Below are positions 51,429 through 62,573 of a stretch of 64,000 nt of DNA, piece after piece. A model generated the notes under the pieces. It searched no databases. It worked only from the letters and a program-made list of their open reading frames with translations, and was not told the DNA's origin. The position numbers and the translations under genes are program-made. The stretch comes from Thermogymnomonas acidicola JCM 13583. Its GTDB lineage: Archaea > Thermoplasmatota > Thermoplasmata > Thermoplasmatales > Thermoplasmataceae. Within the stretch, counting starts at the first letter, position 1. Every line of letters begins with the position of its first letter. The stretch lies in contig NZ_BBCP01000006.1 in NCBI RefSeq assembly GCF_001316105.1, positions 1 to 64,000 on the forward strand. Direction: 5' to 3'.

Positions 51429-52530
51429 CCTTCTCCACCTCCCTCAGCATGCTTCTGTAGATGATCAGTTTCTCCACCTCACTGGTGCCCTCCCATATCT
51501 CCATTATCTTCGCGTCCCTGTAGAACCTCTCCACATCGCCTGTGAGGCCGGCCGGGCCAAGCAGCTCTATTGCCTTCTGTGTCGCGAATGTGGCGACCTC
51601 AGAGGAGTATCCCTTGGCCATGCTGGTCAGCTTCGGGACAGGGTTGAAGTTGAACAGGTATGATGCGGCCTGGTAGGTCAGCATCCTGGCCGCCTCCACA
51701 CGTGTTGCAACCTCGGCCACCGTGAACTGCTGGCTCTCTGACAGCGACTTCAGGTCAAGGGACCTGAGTATCCTGTCCAGGGCACCCTGGCTATGCCAAT
51801 AGCCTGCGCAGCCACGTAGATCCTGCTGATGTCGAAGAACGTCATGATGTAGTAGAAGCCCCCCCTGCCCTCCTCACCTACGAGGTTCTCCTCGGGCACC
51901 TCGACCTCGTTCAGTATTAGCTCCGCCGTGTTGGTGGCCCGCACGCCCAGCTTTCCGTGGAGCTTGTTGGCCGTGAAACCCTTGCTCTTCGTATCCACAA
52001 GGAAAACGCTCAGGCCATGGTGCCTCTTCTCGTCCGGGCGGGAAGTCCTCACGAGCATGGCAACGAAGTCCGCTATGGCGCCGTTGGTGATGAACATCTT
52101 TGACCCTGATATGTACCACTTGTTCCCCCCTCTTCACTGCAGATGTCTTTATGCCGGCCACGTCACTGCCGCCGCCCGGCTCTGTAACTGCCACGCCCAT
52201 TATCGCCTCTCCCCTCATCACCCTCTCCATGTACCTGGCCTTCTGCTGCTCGTTTCCGAACAGCATGAGGATCTCAACGCCGAAGAAGGGCGTGGTGGCG
52301 GATATGCCAAGCCCAGGGTCTGCCCTGCACAGCTCCTCTATGGTCACCAGCATGTGCCAGGGGTTAGAGAAATCCACGATCTTCTCCTCCAGCGCCTTCT
52401 TCCTTATCTCGTGCGGGTACTCCTCCCGCTCATCATAGTATGCAGCCTTCTCCGAAGTCAGGTACCTGGAAGCGAAGTCCCTGGCCTTCCTCTGTGCCTC
52501 CTTCACATCATCAGGCAGATCAAAGTTCAC
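51418..52530 (-). CDS. acyl-CoA dehydrogenase (frameshifted)
   Basis: FAD-dependent acyl-CoA dehydrogenase of fatty-acid oxidation. Seen: ARDFASRYLTSEKAAYYDEREEYPHEI, LCRADPGLGISATTPFFG, the flavin motif GVAVTEPGGGSDVAGIKTSAVK, FITNGAIADFVAMLVRTS, LGVRATNTAELILNEVEVPEENLVGEEG, and the C-terminal KAIELLGPAGLTGDVERFYRDAKIMEIWEGTSEV with the typical Glu. About 370 residues. Breaks lie near 52130 and 51785. Start GTG 52530 has GAGGTG just upstream. It follows thiolase by about 10 nt, so they form one operon. Confidence 0.92.
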
Positions 52531-52540
52531 ATGCACCACC

Positions 52541-53746
<1,206 letters not shown>

Positions 53747-53748
53747 AT

Positions 53749-53770
53749 TATCTAAAAGTGAATTTAGATA
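53749..53770. promoter_or_regulatory. perfect palindrome in the thiolase promoter
   Basis: TATCTAAA, six bases, TTTAGATA: a perfect 8-bp inverted repeat beginning 3 nt before the thiolase ATG and running into the TATA-like GATATATATC at 53767-53776. The position would let a dimeric repressor block initiation. No regulator gene is adjacent. The divergent etfB starts about 107 nt away. Confidence 0.7.
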
Positions 53771-53876
53771 TATATCTTTTCCAGAAGCGAGAAAGATCGG
53801 TATACAAAGGTCTTCCACGCCCGCTGGCACCGGAAAAGTATATGGTGCATAACACATTTTCCAGTGGGTTGATCAT

Positions 53877-54629
53877 ATGCCATACAGTATTGTGGTCTTG
53901 ATCAAGCAGATCCCCGACATAGACCAGCTGAGGACAGACCCAAACACTGGCGAGCCACAGATGCAGAACCTCCCGCTCAGGACGGAGAACCTCAGCAAGA
54001 ACGCCATAGAGGCTGCCGTGCAGATCAAGGAGAAGTACGGCGGAAAGGTCACGGGCATCATTTTCGGCAGGGAGCAGAGCACAGCCTCCATGAAGGAGGC
54101 ATACGCAATGGGCGTCGACGATGGAATCATCGTCACAGGCTACCAGAGGAGCGAGCCATCGGTGACCGCCAGGGTGCTGGCCGAAAAGATAAAGCAGGTG
54201 CCCCCCCATGATCTCATAATACTCGGGAACCAGTCCGCTGATTCCTACACAGGCATGCTGCCAGGGAGGCTTTCAAGGATACTCGGCATACCCTTGGTAG
54301 GTAATGCGGTGAAGATCGAGTGTTCATCTGACCAGGTCAAGGTCACAAGGGCCACGGAGGAGGGTAACATGGTCGTGCAGGGAAAGGTACCTCTCATAAT
54401 ATCCGTGGCCCAGGAGATAAATACGCCAAGGCTCCCGGCAGTGCTCCAGATCATGGCTGCGGGGGGGAGGAAGCCCATCAGGACAGAGGCAGCGCAGAAC
54501 CTCTCCTATCCTGATGTCCGCGTGATATCTAACAGGGCGCCCAAGAGCGAGAGGAAGAGGATCATATACGAGGACATGGGTAAGGCCGTGCCAGAGATAG
54601 TGAAGGTCATAAAGGAGGCGATGAGATGA
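53877..54629 (+). CDS. etfB: electron transfer flavoprotein, beta subunit
   Basis: An intact 250-residue EtfB/FixA. Seen: SIVVLIKQIPDIDQLRTDPNTGE at the N-terminus, NAIEAAVQIKEKYGGKVTGIIFG, EAYAMGVDDGIIVTG, ILGNQSADSYTGMLPGRLS, and RATEEGNMVVQGKVPLIISVAQEINTPRLP with the beta-subunit signature. With EtfA it accepts electrons from acyl-CoA dehydrogenases. Its stop overlaps the etfA ATG by 4 nt (ATGA). It is divergent from the thiolase/dehydrogenase operon, which gives the electron donors. Confidence 0.95.
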   Translation: MPYSIVVLIKQIPDIDQLRTDPNTGEPQMQNLPLRTENLSKNAIEAAVQIKEKYGGKVTGIIFGREQSTASMKEAYAMGVDDGIIVTGYQRSEPSVTARVLAEKIKQVPPHDLIILGNQSADSYTGMLPGRLSRILGIPLVGNAVKIECSSDQVKVTRATEEGNMVVQGKVPLIISVAQEINTPRLPAVLQIMAAGGRKPIRTEAAQNLSYPDVRVISNRAPKSERKRIIYEDMGKAVPEIVKVIKEAMR

Positions 54630-55515
54630 AGCTCTTCGTCTTCTCCGACAGCCCTGACATCATGAAGCAGATGCTCACCTATCTGAGAGAGAAGGGAGAG
54701 ATAACGGCAGCAACGACCTCGGGCGATGCGGACATAGGGAAGTTCGGCGCATCCGTCCTGTACAGGCTCAAGGGCAACCACATGCCAGACAGTGTTGCCA
54801 GGACAGTGGCTGGCCTAGTCAGGAAGGAGAACTACGACGCCATGTTCTTCGGCTCAACCGTCCTGGGCCGTGAGGTGGCTGGTTTCGTATCAGAGGACAT
54901 GGGCCTCACCTCGGTCACTGAGATAGTCGATCTCAGGTTCGAGGGCAACAGAGCGGTCACGAAGAGGTTCTTCCTCGGGGGCAAGACCGTGCTGGAGGAG
55001 GAGAGCCAGGCAAAGGTCTTCACCGTCATGCCAGGGATAACCGACCCACAGGAGGCCGGAAGCGCGTCCAAGGAGCAGGAGGTTCAGGAGGAGGCCAGCG
55101 CCCTCTCGCTGGTGGAGGTACAGCCCAAGAAGGCCGGAACTGTGGATATAGAGAAGGCCCAGATCATAGTGGCGGTGGGCCGCGGCCTCGGAAAGAAGGA
55201 GGGCCTGCAGCAGATAGAGCCGTTCGCGCAGAAGATCAACGGCGTGGTCGCTGGTTCCAGGCCGGTCTGCCTAGACTACCAGTGGCTCACAGAGGACAGG
55301 CAGGTGGGCCTCTCAGGCAAGAAGGTGAAGCCTAAGCTGTACATCGCACTTGGCATATCAGGCAGATCCAGCACATAGCGGGCATGAGGGGGGGTGCCAA
55401 GACCGTCATAGCGGTGAACAAGGACAAGTCCGCACCTATATTCGAGGAAGCCGATTACGGCGTCGTTGGGGGGGATCTCTACAAGTTCGTGGAGGAGGTG
55501 TCCAAGGCCCTCTGA
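54626..55515 (+). CDS. etfA: electron transfer flavoprotein, alpha subunit (one frameshift)
   Basis: About 295 residues. The N-terminal domain reads [23 protein letters not shown]; the FAD-binding C-terminal domain has [57 protein letters not shown], then after the break near 55365 [44 protein letters not shown]. This is the standard EtfA signature. The middle segment ([14 protein letters not shown]) is unusually charged. A decayed IS605-type element begins just downstream. Confidence 0.94.
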
Positions 55516-55559
55516 CCCTCCCACACCCCCCCTTGTTTTTATCAATCTGACCTCCTCCC

Positions 55560-56903
55560 CCCCGCCCTGAAGCGCGAGGGTTCCCCCCCTGGGGGGGCGG
55601 TTCACAGGTTTGTGGTTCACCGCCTTCATTTTCATCACTTCATCGCTAGTGGGGTTTACCCACCCCCCCGCTCCGTTCGTCCAGCGGTAGACCATGGGCT
55701 GGACCTTCAGCCTGTTACCCCCCCCATCCCTAGCTGGGGGTTGCCCTCCCCCCCCAGCTCCCCCCCGGGACTCGGAGATATGTGGGATATTTATTGCACC
55801 GTTTGAGTCCGCATTTATGACCTTCCCCCCCGTGCGGGGACACCCAAAGAGGCCTCTCTTAATACGCCCATTCTCATGGGCCTCCCCCCCGCACAGGTAA
55901 CAAGTTTTTGAAGTATATGCTTCACCGACCTCGACCACGTCTATCCCCCCCAACCCCCCCTCCCCCCCAACCTCCTTAAGCCTCCTCATAGTATAGCCAT
56001 AGTTGCAGAAGTTGACCGTGAGCTTGTTGCCGCGTTGCCTGGCAATTCCCCCCCTAGGATGTCCCACAACGAGCTTACCTGCTCCTCTCTCCTTCAAGGT
56101 CTCCATTGTCTCCCTCACCATGCTGTTCAAAGCGTGCCTGAGGAACATCTTCCTCTTCTCAAATAAGAGTTTCAGCTTCCCGCTCCCCCCCTCTGCTTAT
56201 GCCTAGCCAAGGCCTCTTGTGTGATTTGTGTCTTCCTGATATAATACTCGTACTGAGATAGGACTGAGCCACCTTTGAATAAATACCACGACCCATCCCC
56301 GGCGTATACCTTAGCCAGGTTAACTATCCCCAGTCTACTGAAGCCGTCAGCTTACCCTTCTCCGCTTCGTGCTCAAACTCTGCTGGTATATGGGCATACC
56401 ACCATTTCCCAGCCTCGTCGTATATTATCTCTGACCTCCCCCCCTGTTTTCCATTCCACTTAAGCTTACCCTTAAACTTGAGGGTGAGGTGAAATTGCTT
56501 CAGGTAGATATCCATCCTTTCTTCGTTTATCACGTACCTGTCGTTCCTGCTAATGACCATGGGCCTTTACCTGCCGCCTCCCTTCCAGTACCCTGGAGGT
56601 CACGGCTTAAACCACCTCGGTAGTTTGTCCTCTTTCTTCATCTCTATTAGCGTGAAGAAGATCCTGCAACCCTCTGCATTCTTCCTCATAACTTGTTGTG
56701 CACTTACCTTGAGTATTGATTTGTACCTAGCTTACACTGTCTTCTCGGTTTCACTGGAATCCACACGCTTCCCCCGCCTTGAACTGTTGCATCCTTAACC
56801 AGTTTACCACGTTCCAGCACCTGGCGGTAGCAATTGCCAGTTCCTTCAACTTTTGATGCGTTTCTTTACCCACCACCAGCTTTACCGCGTTAGTCCTCTT
56901 CAC
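55560..56903 (-). pseudogene. tnpB: tnpB (IS605 OrfB-type RNA-guided nuclease), decayed
   Basis: Joined frames give about 440 codons: VKLVVGKETHQKLKELAIATARCWNVVNWLR at the N-terminus, WYAHIPAEFEHE, a RuvC-I region DWGIVNLAKVYAG, VVGHPRGIARQRGNKLTVNFCNYG, the zinc ribbon SKTCYLCG-EAHENGRIKRGLFGC, and RuvC-III NADSNGAINIPHI. A Glu is not at the usual RuvC-II place (VVGHP); the GEAYTSKTC Glu might substitute. In-frame stops TAA 56732-56734 (within TV-ARYKS, expected Tyr) and TGA 56600-56602 (within FKP-PPGYWK) are not at runs, so it is truly decayed, besides several run-related shifts. GTG 56903 overlaps tnpA. Confidence 0.85.
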
Positions 56904-57300
56904 TCTCCTTCACCCATTGTCCTTCTATGTACTTCTTTATCGTCTCGCTCGACACGTTGCCGGCAGTTGATACGAAGTGGCTCCCAGTCCACAACTTCCC
57001 GTTGGAGTACTCCCTCAATTCTGGAAACTTTTTGAGTATTAACCTTGCTGGTTCTCCCTTGAAGTAGTTTGCTAGGTATGATGGTGCGTATCTCGGTGGG
57101 CAGTTGACGAAGAGGTGGATACGGTCTTGCATCGCTTCCAGGGCTGATACTTCACAGTCAAGCTCCTCAGCAATGGACTTTAGCACCTCTTTGGTGTATT
57201 CAGCCACTTCACCTATCAACACTTCTCTGCGTTATTTCGGTATCCATGCGAAGGGGGGGTAGTTGCAGAGGTACTTTGTATGCCTAGTGGATCTGTATTC
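56890..57300 (-). pseudogene. tnpA: tnpA (Y1 HUH transposase), decayed
   Basis: Reads RSTRHTKYLCNY-PFAWIPK, then a stop TAA (57232-57234) where the family has Tyr of PKYRR, then RREVLIGEVAEYTKEVLKSIAEEL. The HUH motif, normally His-x-His in a DHVHLL-like context, is DRIHLF here: codon CGT at 57121-57123 gives Arg for the first His. The C-terminal Tyr-bearing helix is present (TIKKYIEGQ). The stop and the lost His are single-base changes outside homopolymers, so the gene is inactive. No start codon is visible at the 5' end. Confidence 0.85.
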
Positions 57301-57427
57301 CTCGCTTTAAAGTATTCAGGAGAGTTTAGAAAGCTTTACCCCGTCCCTAGAAGGAGCGAGGCCCGTCGTTCGTTTTGTCAAGGAGAGAGGAAGAAAAAAT
57401 TAAGATTGAATCAAGCGATAGGGATAT

Positions 57428-57756
57428 ATGACCTGGTACAGGGTTCTCAAGGAAAGCCAGATGAACGACGGAGACCTCTTCAAGGCAAAGGTGAACGGGA
57501 AGGAGATCCTGATAATAAAGGACGAGGGAAAGTTCTACGCAACCTCGCTCTATTGCACACACGAGCAGTACGACCTGTCAGACGGCTTCATGGACGACCA
57601 CAAGCTCATCTGCCCCCCCAACCACTTTGCGACCTTCGACCCCCCCAAGGACGGCTCAGTGGTGAGCCCGCCTGAAGGGTCAGGCGACATTGAGCCCCCC
57701 TGAAGTCCTACAGGACAAAGGTGGAGAACGGAGACGTGCTTGTGGAAGTAGACTGA
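57428..57756 (+). CDS. Rieske-type 2Fe-2S ferredoxin (frameshifted)
   Basis: About 106 residues. The two Rieske cluster motifs are seen: YCTHEQYDL (Cys-x-His) and ICPNHFATFD (Cys-x2-His once the C run at 57613 is trimmed). The start MTWYRVLKESQMNDGDL and the tail KVENGDVLVEVD match small soluble Rieske ferredoxins of dioxygenase type. Breaks lie at C runs near 57640-57700. It ends 18 nt before the fused ETF gene, so it is probably co-transcribed and may carry electrons to or from that flavoprotein. Confidence 0.87.
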
Positions 57757-57774
57757 ACGCCTGGGGTCTGGCCT

Positions 57775-59528
57775 ATGAAGGTTCTCGTTCTGGCCAAGCA
57801 GGTCCCAGACGTCAATATGATCCGGTTTGACCCCCCCCAGACCAACAGGATAATCAGGGAGAACGTCCCCCCCTGATGATGAACTCTTTTGACAAGAAGG
57901 CCGTGGAGGAGGCAATAAGGATATCTGAGAGGTACGGCTGGCAGACCTGCGTTGCCACCATGGGCCCGCCACAGGCCGCTGAGATGCTGAACGAAGCGCT
58001 GAGGATGGGCATAAACGAGGCCTTCCTTATCACTGACCGTGCCTTCGGTGGGTCGGACACATGGGTCACAGCGAGGGTGCTGGCGAGGTTCGCCGAGAAG
58101 TACGGGGCGGACCTGGTGCTCACCGGTAAGTACTCCCTGGACGGAGAGACATCGCAGGTGCCCCCCCTGAGGTCGCCACCATGCTGGGCGTGCCCTTCAT
58201 CCCCCCCTCAGTCTCGAAGATTGAGATCGGTGAAAGCCTGACGGTGGAGCAGGAAATGGAGGACGGCCTCTACACCTGCACAGTGCCTGTGCCCTGCGTA
58301 CTATCTGTAAGCGAGAAGATAAACAGGGCAAGGGCAATAAAGCCAGACACGCCGCAGATGTACGAGAGGATAAGGAGTGTGGATGCAGCCTGGCTCGGGA
58401 TAGACGTGAACGGCGCCAGGGACTCCCCAACCGTGGTCGTGGGGGGGACGCAGAAGGTGGAGAGCCAAAGGAATGTCCAGTTCATTGAGCCAGATGGCCA
58501 CCTCTACGAGAAGGTGATGGAAATAATAGAGAGATCGAGGGCCAGGGAAGAGGTCAGGACTGTGAGCCTCTCGAACATAAAGGGGGGGGAGAAGGAAGCC
58601 TGGGCCATAGCCCTGGACGATGCCAGGGTCTCCATGGAGGTGGCCTCCAAGGTAGCGGAGATCGCATCAGCATCGGGGCTGAGGGTCAGGGTGATCGGCA
58701 ACGTCGATTTCAGGGGCGGAGAGGCGCCGCCTGCCCACAGGCTGGAGGTGCTTGAAGGTGGCGACAGCGTCGCTATCGCCAACTACATATCCTCAAGGAT
58801 AAGGGAACTGAGGCCCGAGTTCGTGCTCTTCCCCCCCTCCACAACCAGGGGGGCGTGAGGTGTCATCGATAGTTGCGGCAAAGCTCTCCCTTGGCCTCAC
58901 TGCGGACTGCATTGACGTATCCTATGAGGGCGGCAGGCTGGTGCAGTTCAAGCCAGCATTCGGAGGTGGCGTTGTGGCCAGGATAGTGTCCAAGACAAAG
59001 CCAGAGATGGCCACAGCCAGGCCAGGCATGTTCAGGGTCGTAAAGTGTGACATAAAGCCTGAGGTGGAGCGCATCAGGCTCGAGCCTGCTAGCAGCGTCA
59101 AGTACACGGGCTTCACTCCTGTGCCGTCTGATTTCAGGCCCCTGGGCGCATCCAGGATCATACTGTCCATCGGAAGGGGGGGGATAAGGAAGAGGGAGAA
59201 CATCCAGAAGGTGCTCAAGCTCGCAGAGATACTCGGCGCATCAGTGGGCGGCTCCAGGCCCATAGTTGACATGAACTTCCTGCCCAGGCAGCAGCAGGTC
59301 GGCCTGACGGGGAGTGCAGTCTCGCCGGACGTATACATAGCCATGGGCATATCCGGCCAGGACAACCACGTGGTCGGGATAAGGTATGCCAACAGGGTAA
59401 TAGCGGTGAACACTGACAGGAACGCACCCATATTCAGGTACTCCGACTACGGCATAGTCATGGACATGATGGAGTTCGTTGACAGTTTCATTCAATTCCT
59501 CTCGGGGGGGAAGCAGGAAAAGGCGTGA
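57775..59528 (+). CDS. fused electron transfer flavoprotein beta-alpha protein (frameshifted)
   Basis: About 580 residues. Residues 1 to about 255 are EtfB: KVLVLAKQVPDVNMIRFDP, SFDKKAVEEAIRISERYGWQTCVATMGPPQAAEMLNEALRMGINEAFLITDRAFGGSDTWVTARVLARF, LTGKYSLDGETSQVPPEVATMLGVPFIP. From about 265 on comes EtfA: IALDDARVSMEVASKVAEIASASG, then IILSIGRGGIRKRENIQKVLKLAEILGASVGGSRPIVDMNFLPRQQQVGLTGSAVSPDVYIAMGISGQDNHVVGI and APIFRYSDYGIVMDMMEF. No stop separates the halves in the continuous frame 58181-58858. Breaks lie near 57865, 58165 and 58853, at C or G runs. It is a second ETF beside separate etfBA. Confidence 0.92.
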
Positions 59529-59604
59529 TGGATCCAGGCATGAACTTTATTTTTCCCCCCCATTTGGTGCAGGGGGGGAACGCTATAATATAACTTTAAA
59601 TATA

Positions 59605-59619
59605 TTAGTGCCATACTAA
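59605..59619. promoter_or_regulatory. short inverted repeat before the NicO-like gene
   Basis: TTAGT, five bases, ACTAA, directly after a TATA-like TTTAAATATA (59596-59605). It is near the expected transcription start and could bind a metal-responsive repressor given the downstream gene. Short enough to be chance. Confidence 0.35.
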
Positions 59620-59642
59620 AACGGTAAACATATTCCTAAAAG

Positions 59643-60740
59643 GTGGTCCACCATGGATATCCTCTGCACCCAGACGCCCTCCAGAGGCACATTGACTGCA
59701 TCGCCCCGGGTTCCGGCCCCCCCAGGTCCAGGGAAGACACTCCCACAGGGGGGGGTGGTGCATTGATTAACCTCTACAGCCCCGAGGTGACCGGGCTCTC
59801 GGTAGCCCTTATCCTCTCCTACCTCCTGGGCATTGTCCACGGCATAACCCGGACGAGCACACATGGCCGATAACCTTCAGCTACTCCGTGGGCAGCTACA
59901 GCACGCGCGGTGGAGCGAAAGCAGGCATGCTCTTTTCCCTGGGCTTCACGGTACAGAGGGCCGCTCTCTCTGAGGTGGCCTACTTTGCCCTGGCCTCGGT
60001 CTTCATGAGCAACATGGTGGACGGCATAACCTACATGGTCGTGGGCGGTGTCATGGCAGCCTCAGGCCTCTACATAAGGAACAGGCTCAGGTACCCGCAC
60101 TTCCACGCTGTGGAGAGGTACCTGGAATCCCTGGCACACATACACGGAGGTGAGAAGTCCAGGAGGGAGATGCAGCATACGGAGAACCCGGTGGGGGGGC
60201 GGAGGGCTTCAGGGGGGGAGTGCCGTTGAGGCTCACCTTCGTCCACGGCCTGATAGCTGGCTTCGGCTTCGGGGGGGCATTTGCACTCATTATATACACG
60301 ACCCTGGCGCCTTCCATGCCATCTCCTTACCTCGGCTTCGTGCCTGGGGCACTCTTTGGCTTGGTACCATGACCATGCAGGTCCTCTTCGGCACGCTGTT
60401 CGGCGCTACATGAGGAGGCTCCGCATCGGTGAGGAGGGCATAAAGTATGTGGCCAGGGGAGTCAGTTCAAGTGTTCTCTACTACGGCGGCCTTGTCTTCC
60501 TGTCTGCGGGTGCCCTGGTCCTGGTCGTGCCCGGCATACTTGACCTTGCCATCGTCACTCCCATAATGGTGCACAACCTGCACTCCCTGGGCCTCGGCTT
60601 CTTCCTCGTCGTGGCCACGGTTGCGGTGATAGGTGCACTCTCCTTGAGGGTATACATACGCAGGGCGAAGTCCAGGTACGGGCCAGGGAGAGATGTGGCA
60701 CCAGCGAAGGCCCCCGGGGGGGGACGCCGTGATGAAATAG
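59643..60740 (+). CDS. multi-pass membrane protein, NicO-like metal transporter candidate (frameshifted)
   Basis: At least six membrane helices in joined frames: VALILSYLLGIVHGI, then a charged motif PDEHTWPITFSYSVG, GMLFSLGFTVQRAALSEVAYFAL, MVVGGVMAASGLYI, LTFVHGLIAGFGFGAFALIIYT, GLVFLSAGALVLVVPGIL, and LGFFLVVATVAVIGALSLRVYI. A histidine followed by PDEH resembles the metal-binding helix of NicO/RcnA nickel-cobalt transporters, which is the basis of the call. Breaks lie near 59850, 60198-60230, 60330 and 60718. The start is uncertain: GTG 59643 or TTG 59763. The stop is 60738-60740 if the last G run is trimmed. Confidence 0.6.
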
Positions 60741-60817
60741 AGGTGCCATATCACGGAAACCGGCCACCTGCCACTGCCCCCCGGTGTTCCGGACAAAGGT
60801 TAATTGTATACTTTACT

Positions 60818-60833
60818 CTATCATGATCGATAG
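60818..60833. promoter_or_regulatory. inverted repeat before hutU
   Basis: CTATC, six bases, GATAG, ending 3 nt before the hutU GTG and just after a TATA-like TATACTTTA (60807-60815). Possible operator. Confidence 0.4.
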
Positions 60834-60835
60834 AC

Positions 60836-62538
60836 GTGAACGAGGTTATTAGGGCACCGAGAGGCCCGCAGCTGAACACAAGGGGGGGCTGGGGGCAGGA
60901 AGCTGCACTCAGGCTCCTGATGAACAACCTTGACCCTGAGGTGGCCAAGGACCCGGATAACTTGATCGTCTACGGTGGCAAGGGGGGGAAGGCCGCCAGG
61001 AGCTGGAGGGACTTCCACGAGATCGTAGCAATGCTGAAGGAGCTCTACAGCGACGAGACTCTCCTAATACAGAGCGGCAAACCCGTTGGGGGGGCGTTCA
61101 AGACATCGAAGTTCGCACCCAGGGTTCTGATCGTGAACGCGCAGATCGTTCCGAGGTGGGCGACGGACGACATATTCTGGGACCTGGAGGCAAGGGGGGG
61201 CCTGACGATGTTCGGCCAGATGACCGCAGGCTCATGGATATACATCGGGACACAGGGGGGGATATTACAGGGGGGGACATACGAGACGCTCTCCGCACTG
61301 GCCAGGAAGGAGTTTGGAAAGGATTCGCTCAGGGGGGGCAAGTGGGTGCTTTCATCAGGCCTGGGAGAGATGGGCGGGGGGGCCCAGCCACTGGCAATCA
61401 CCATGAACGAGGGTGTTGGGATAATCGTTGAGGTGGACGAGAGGAAGATAGAGAGGCGCATCAGGGCAGGTACCTGGACACACAGGCTGGGAGCCTCGAC
61501 GAGGCCCTGAGGATGAAGGACGAGGCTATAGAGGAGGGGAAGCCACTCTCAATAGGCCTCCTGGGCAACGCCGCCACGGTTTACACAGAGCTGAAGGACA
61601 GGGGGGGATAGTGCCGGATGTGGTCACGGACCAGACTGCGGCACACGACATAAACATAGGCTACATTCCTGAGGGCTACGACGTCTCGTCAGCGGAGGAG
61701 TTCAGGAAGGGGGGGACCCCGAGGGTTACAAGAAGGCAGTGTACGCGTCCATAGTGAAGGAGGTAAAGGCGATACTCTGGTTCAAGGAACACGGCTCAAA
61801 GGTCTTTGACTACGGCAACAACCTGAGGACAAGGGCCAGCGAAGGCGGTCTAAGGGAGGCGTTCGAGATCCCGGGCTACGTCCCGGCATACATAAGAGAC
61901 CTGTTCGCAGTGGGTTCAGGCCCGTTCAGGTGGGTCGCGCTCTCCGGGGGGGACCCGGAGGACATCTACAGGATCGATGACGCCATAATCGACCGCTTCT
62001 ACTACGACGAGCACCTGGTCAAGTGGATCAAGCTCGCCAAGGAGAAGGTGAAGTTCCAGGGGGCTTCCTGCCAGGATCTGCTATGCCGGGTACGGCCAGA
62101 GGGAGGAGATCGGCCTCCTCATCAACGAACTTGTTAAGAAGAAGGAGGTCTCATGCCCGGTGGCCATAGGCAGGGACCACCATGACACGGGCTCTGTGGC
62201 ATCGCCCTACAGGGAGACCGAGAAGATGAAGGACGGAAGCGACGCCATAGCAGACTGGCCCATACTTAACGCACTGCTGAACGCCGTCTCCGGGGGGGCC
62301 ACGTGGGTATCTGTGCACCACGGTGGAGGCACGGGAATTGGCAATGCGATACATGCTGGTTTCGTGCTCGTAGTTGATGGCACCCAGGACGCGGAGGAGA
62401 GGGTCAAGAGGGTGCTGAACGCAGATCCTGGCCTGGGCGTCATAAGGCACGCCGATGCGGGTTACGAGGCCTCAAGGGAGATAATAAGGAGGGGGGGTCA
62501 AGTTCAAGTACCCTGTGTACGACAGGGAGGAGCGGTAA
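60836..62538 (+). CDS. hutU: urocanate hydratase (frameshifted)
   Basis: Second step of histidine degradation, converting urocanate to imidazolonepropionate with bound NAD+. Seen: [101 protein letters not shown], the Cys-containing [34 protein letters not shown], and [18 protein letters not shown]. About 555 residues. A dozen G runs here read seven where the conserved protein needs four, mostly adding one glycine; breaks occur near 61485, 61610, 61710, 62058 and 62497. No other hut gene is in the window. Confidence 0.95.
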
Positions 62539-62573
62539 CCCCCCCTGCACCATTTTTTGTGTCTATATAGAGA

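Larger units (their letters stand above)
55530..57330 (-). mobile_element. decayed IS200/IS605-family insertion sequence
   Basis: Contains tnpA (Y1 transposase) and tnpB in overlapping leftward order, with GC-rich hairpin-forming sequence at the tnpB end (55560-55610) as is typical of the right end in this family. Exact ends are not fixed. It separates etfA from the Rieske/fused-ETF genes. Both genes carry stop codons at conserved positions that are not homopolymer errors, so this copy looks dead. Confidence 0.8.

Noticed and set aside
55530-55960. CRISPR-like repeats in the C-rich region near the IS end
   Set aside because: The repeated appearance is due only to C and G runs; there are no regularly spaced repeats.
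57865-57890. Separate etfB and etfA genes in place of the fused ETF
   Set aside because: The apparent early stop comes from a C run. Once corrected, the frame passes through the beta-alpha junction without a stop.
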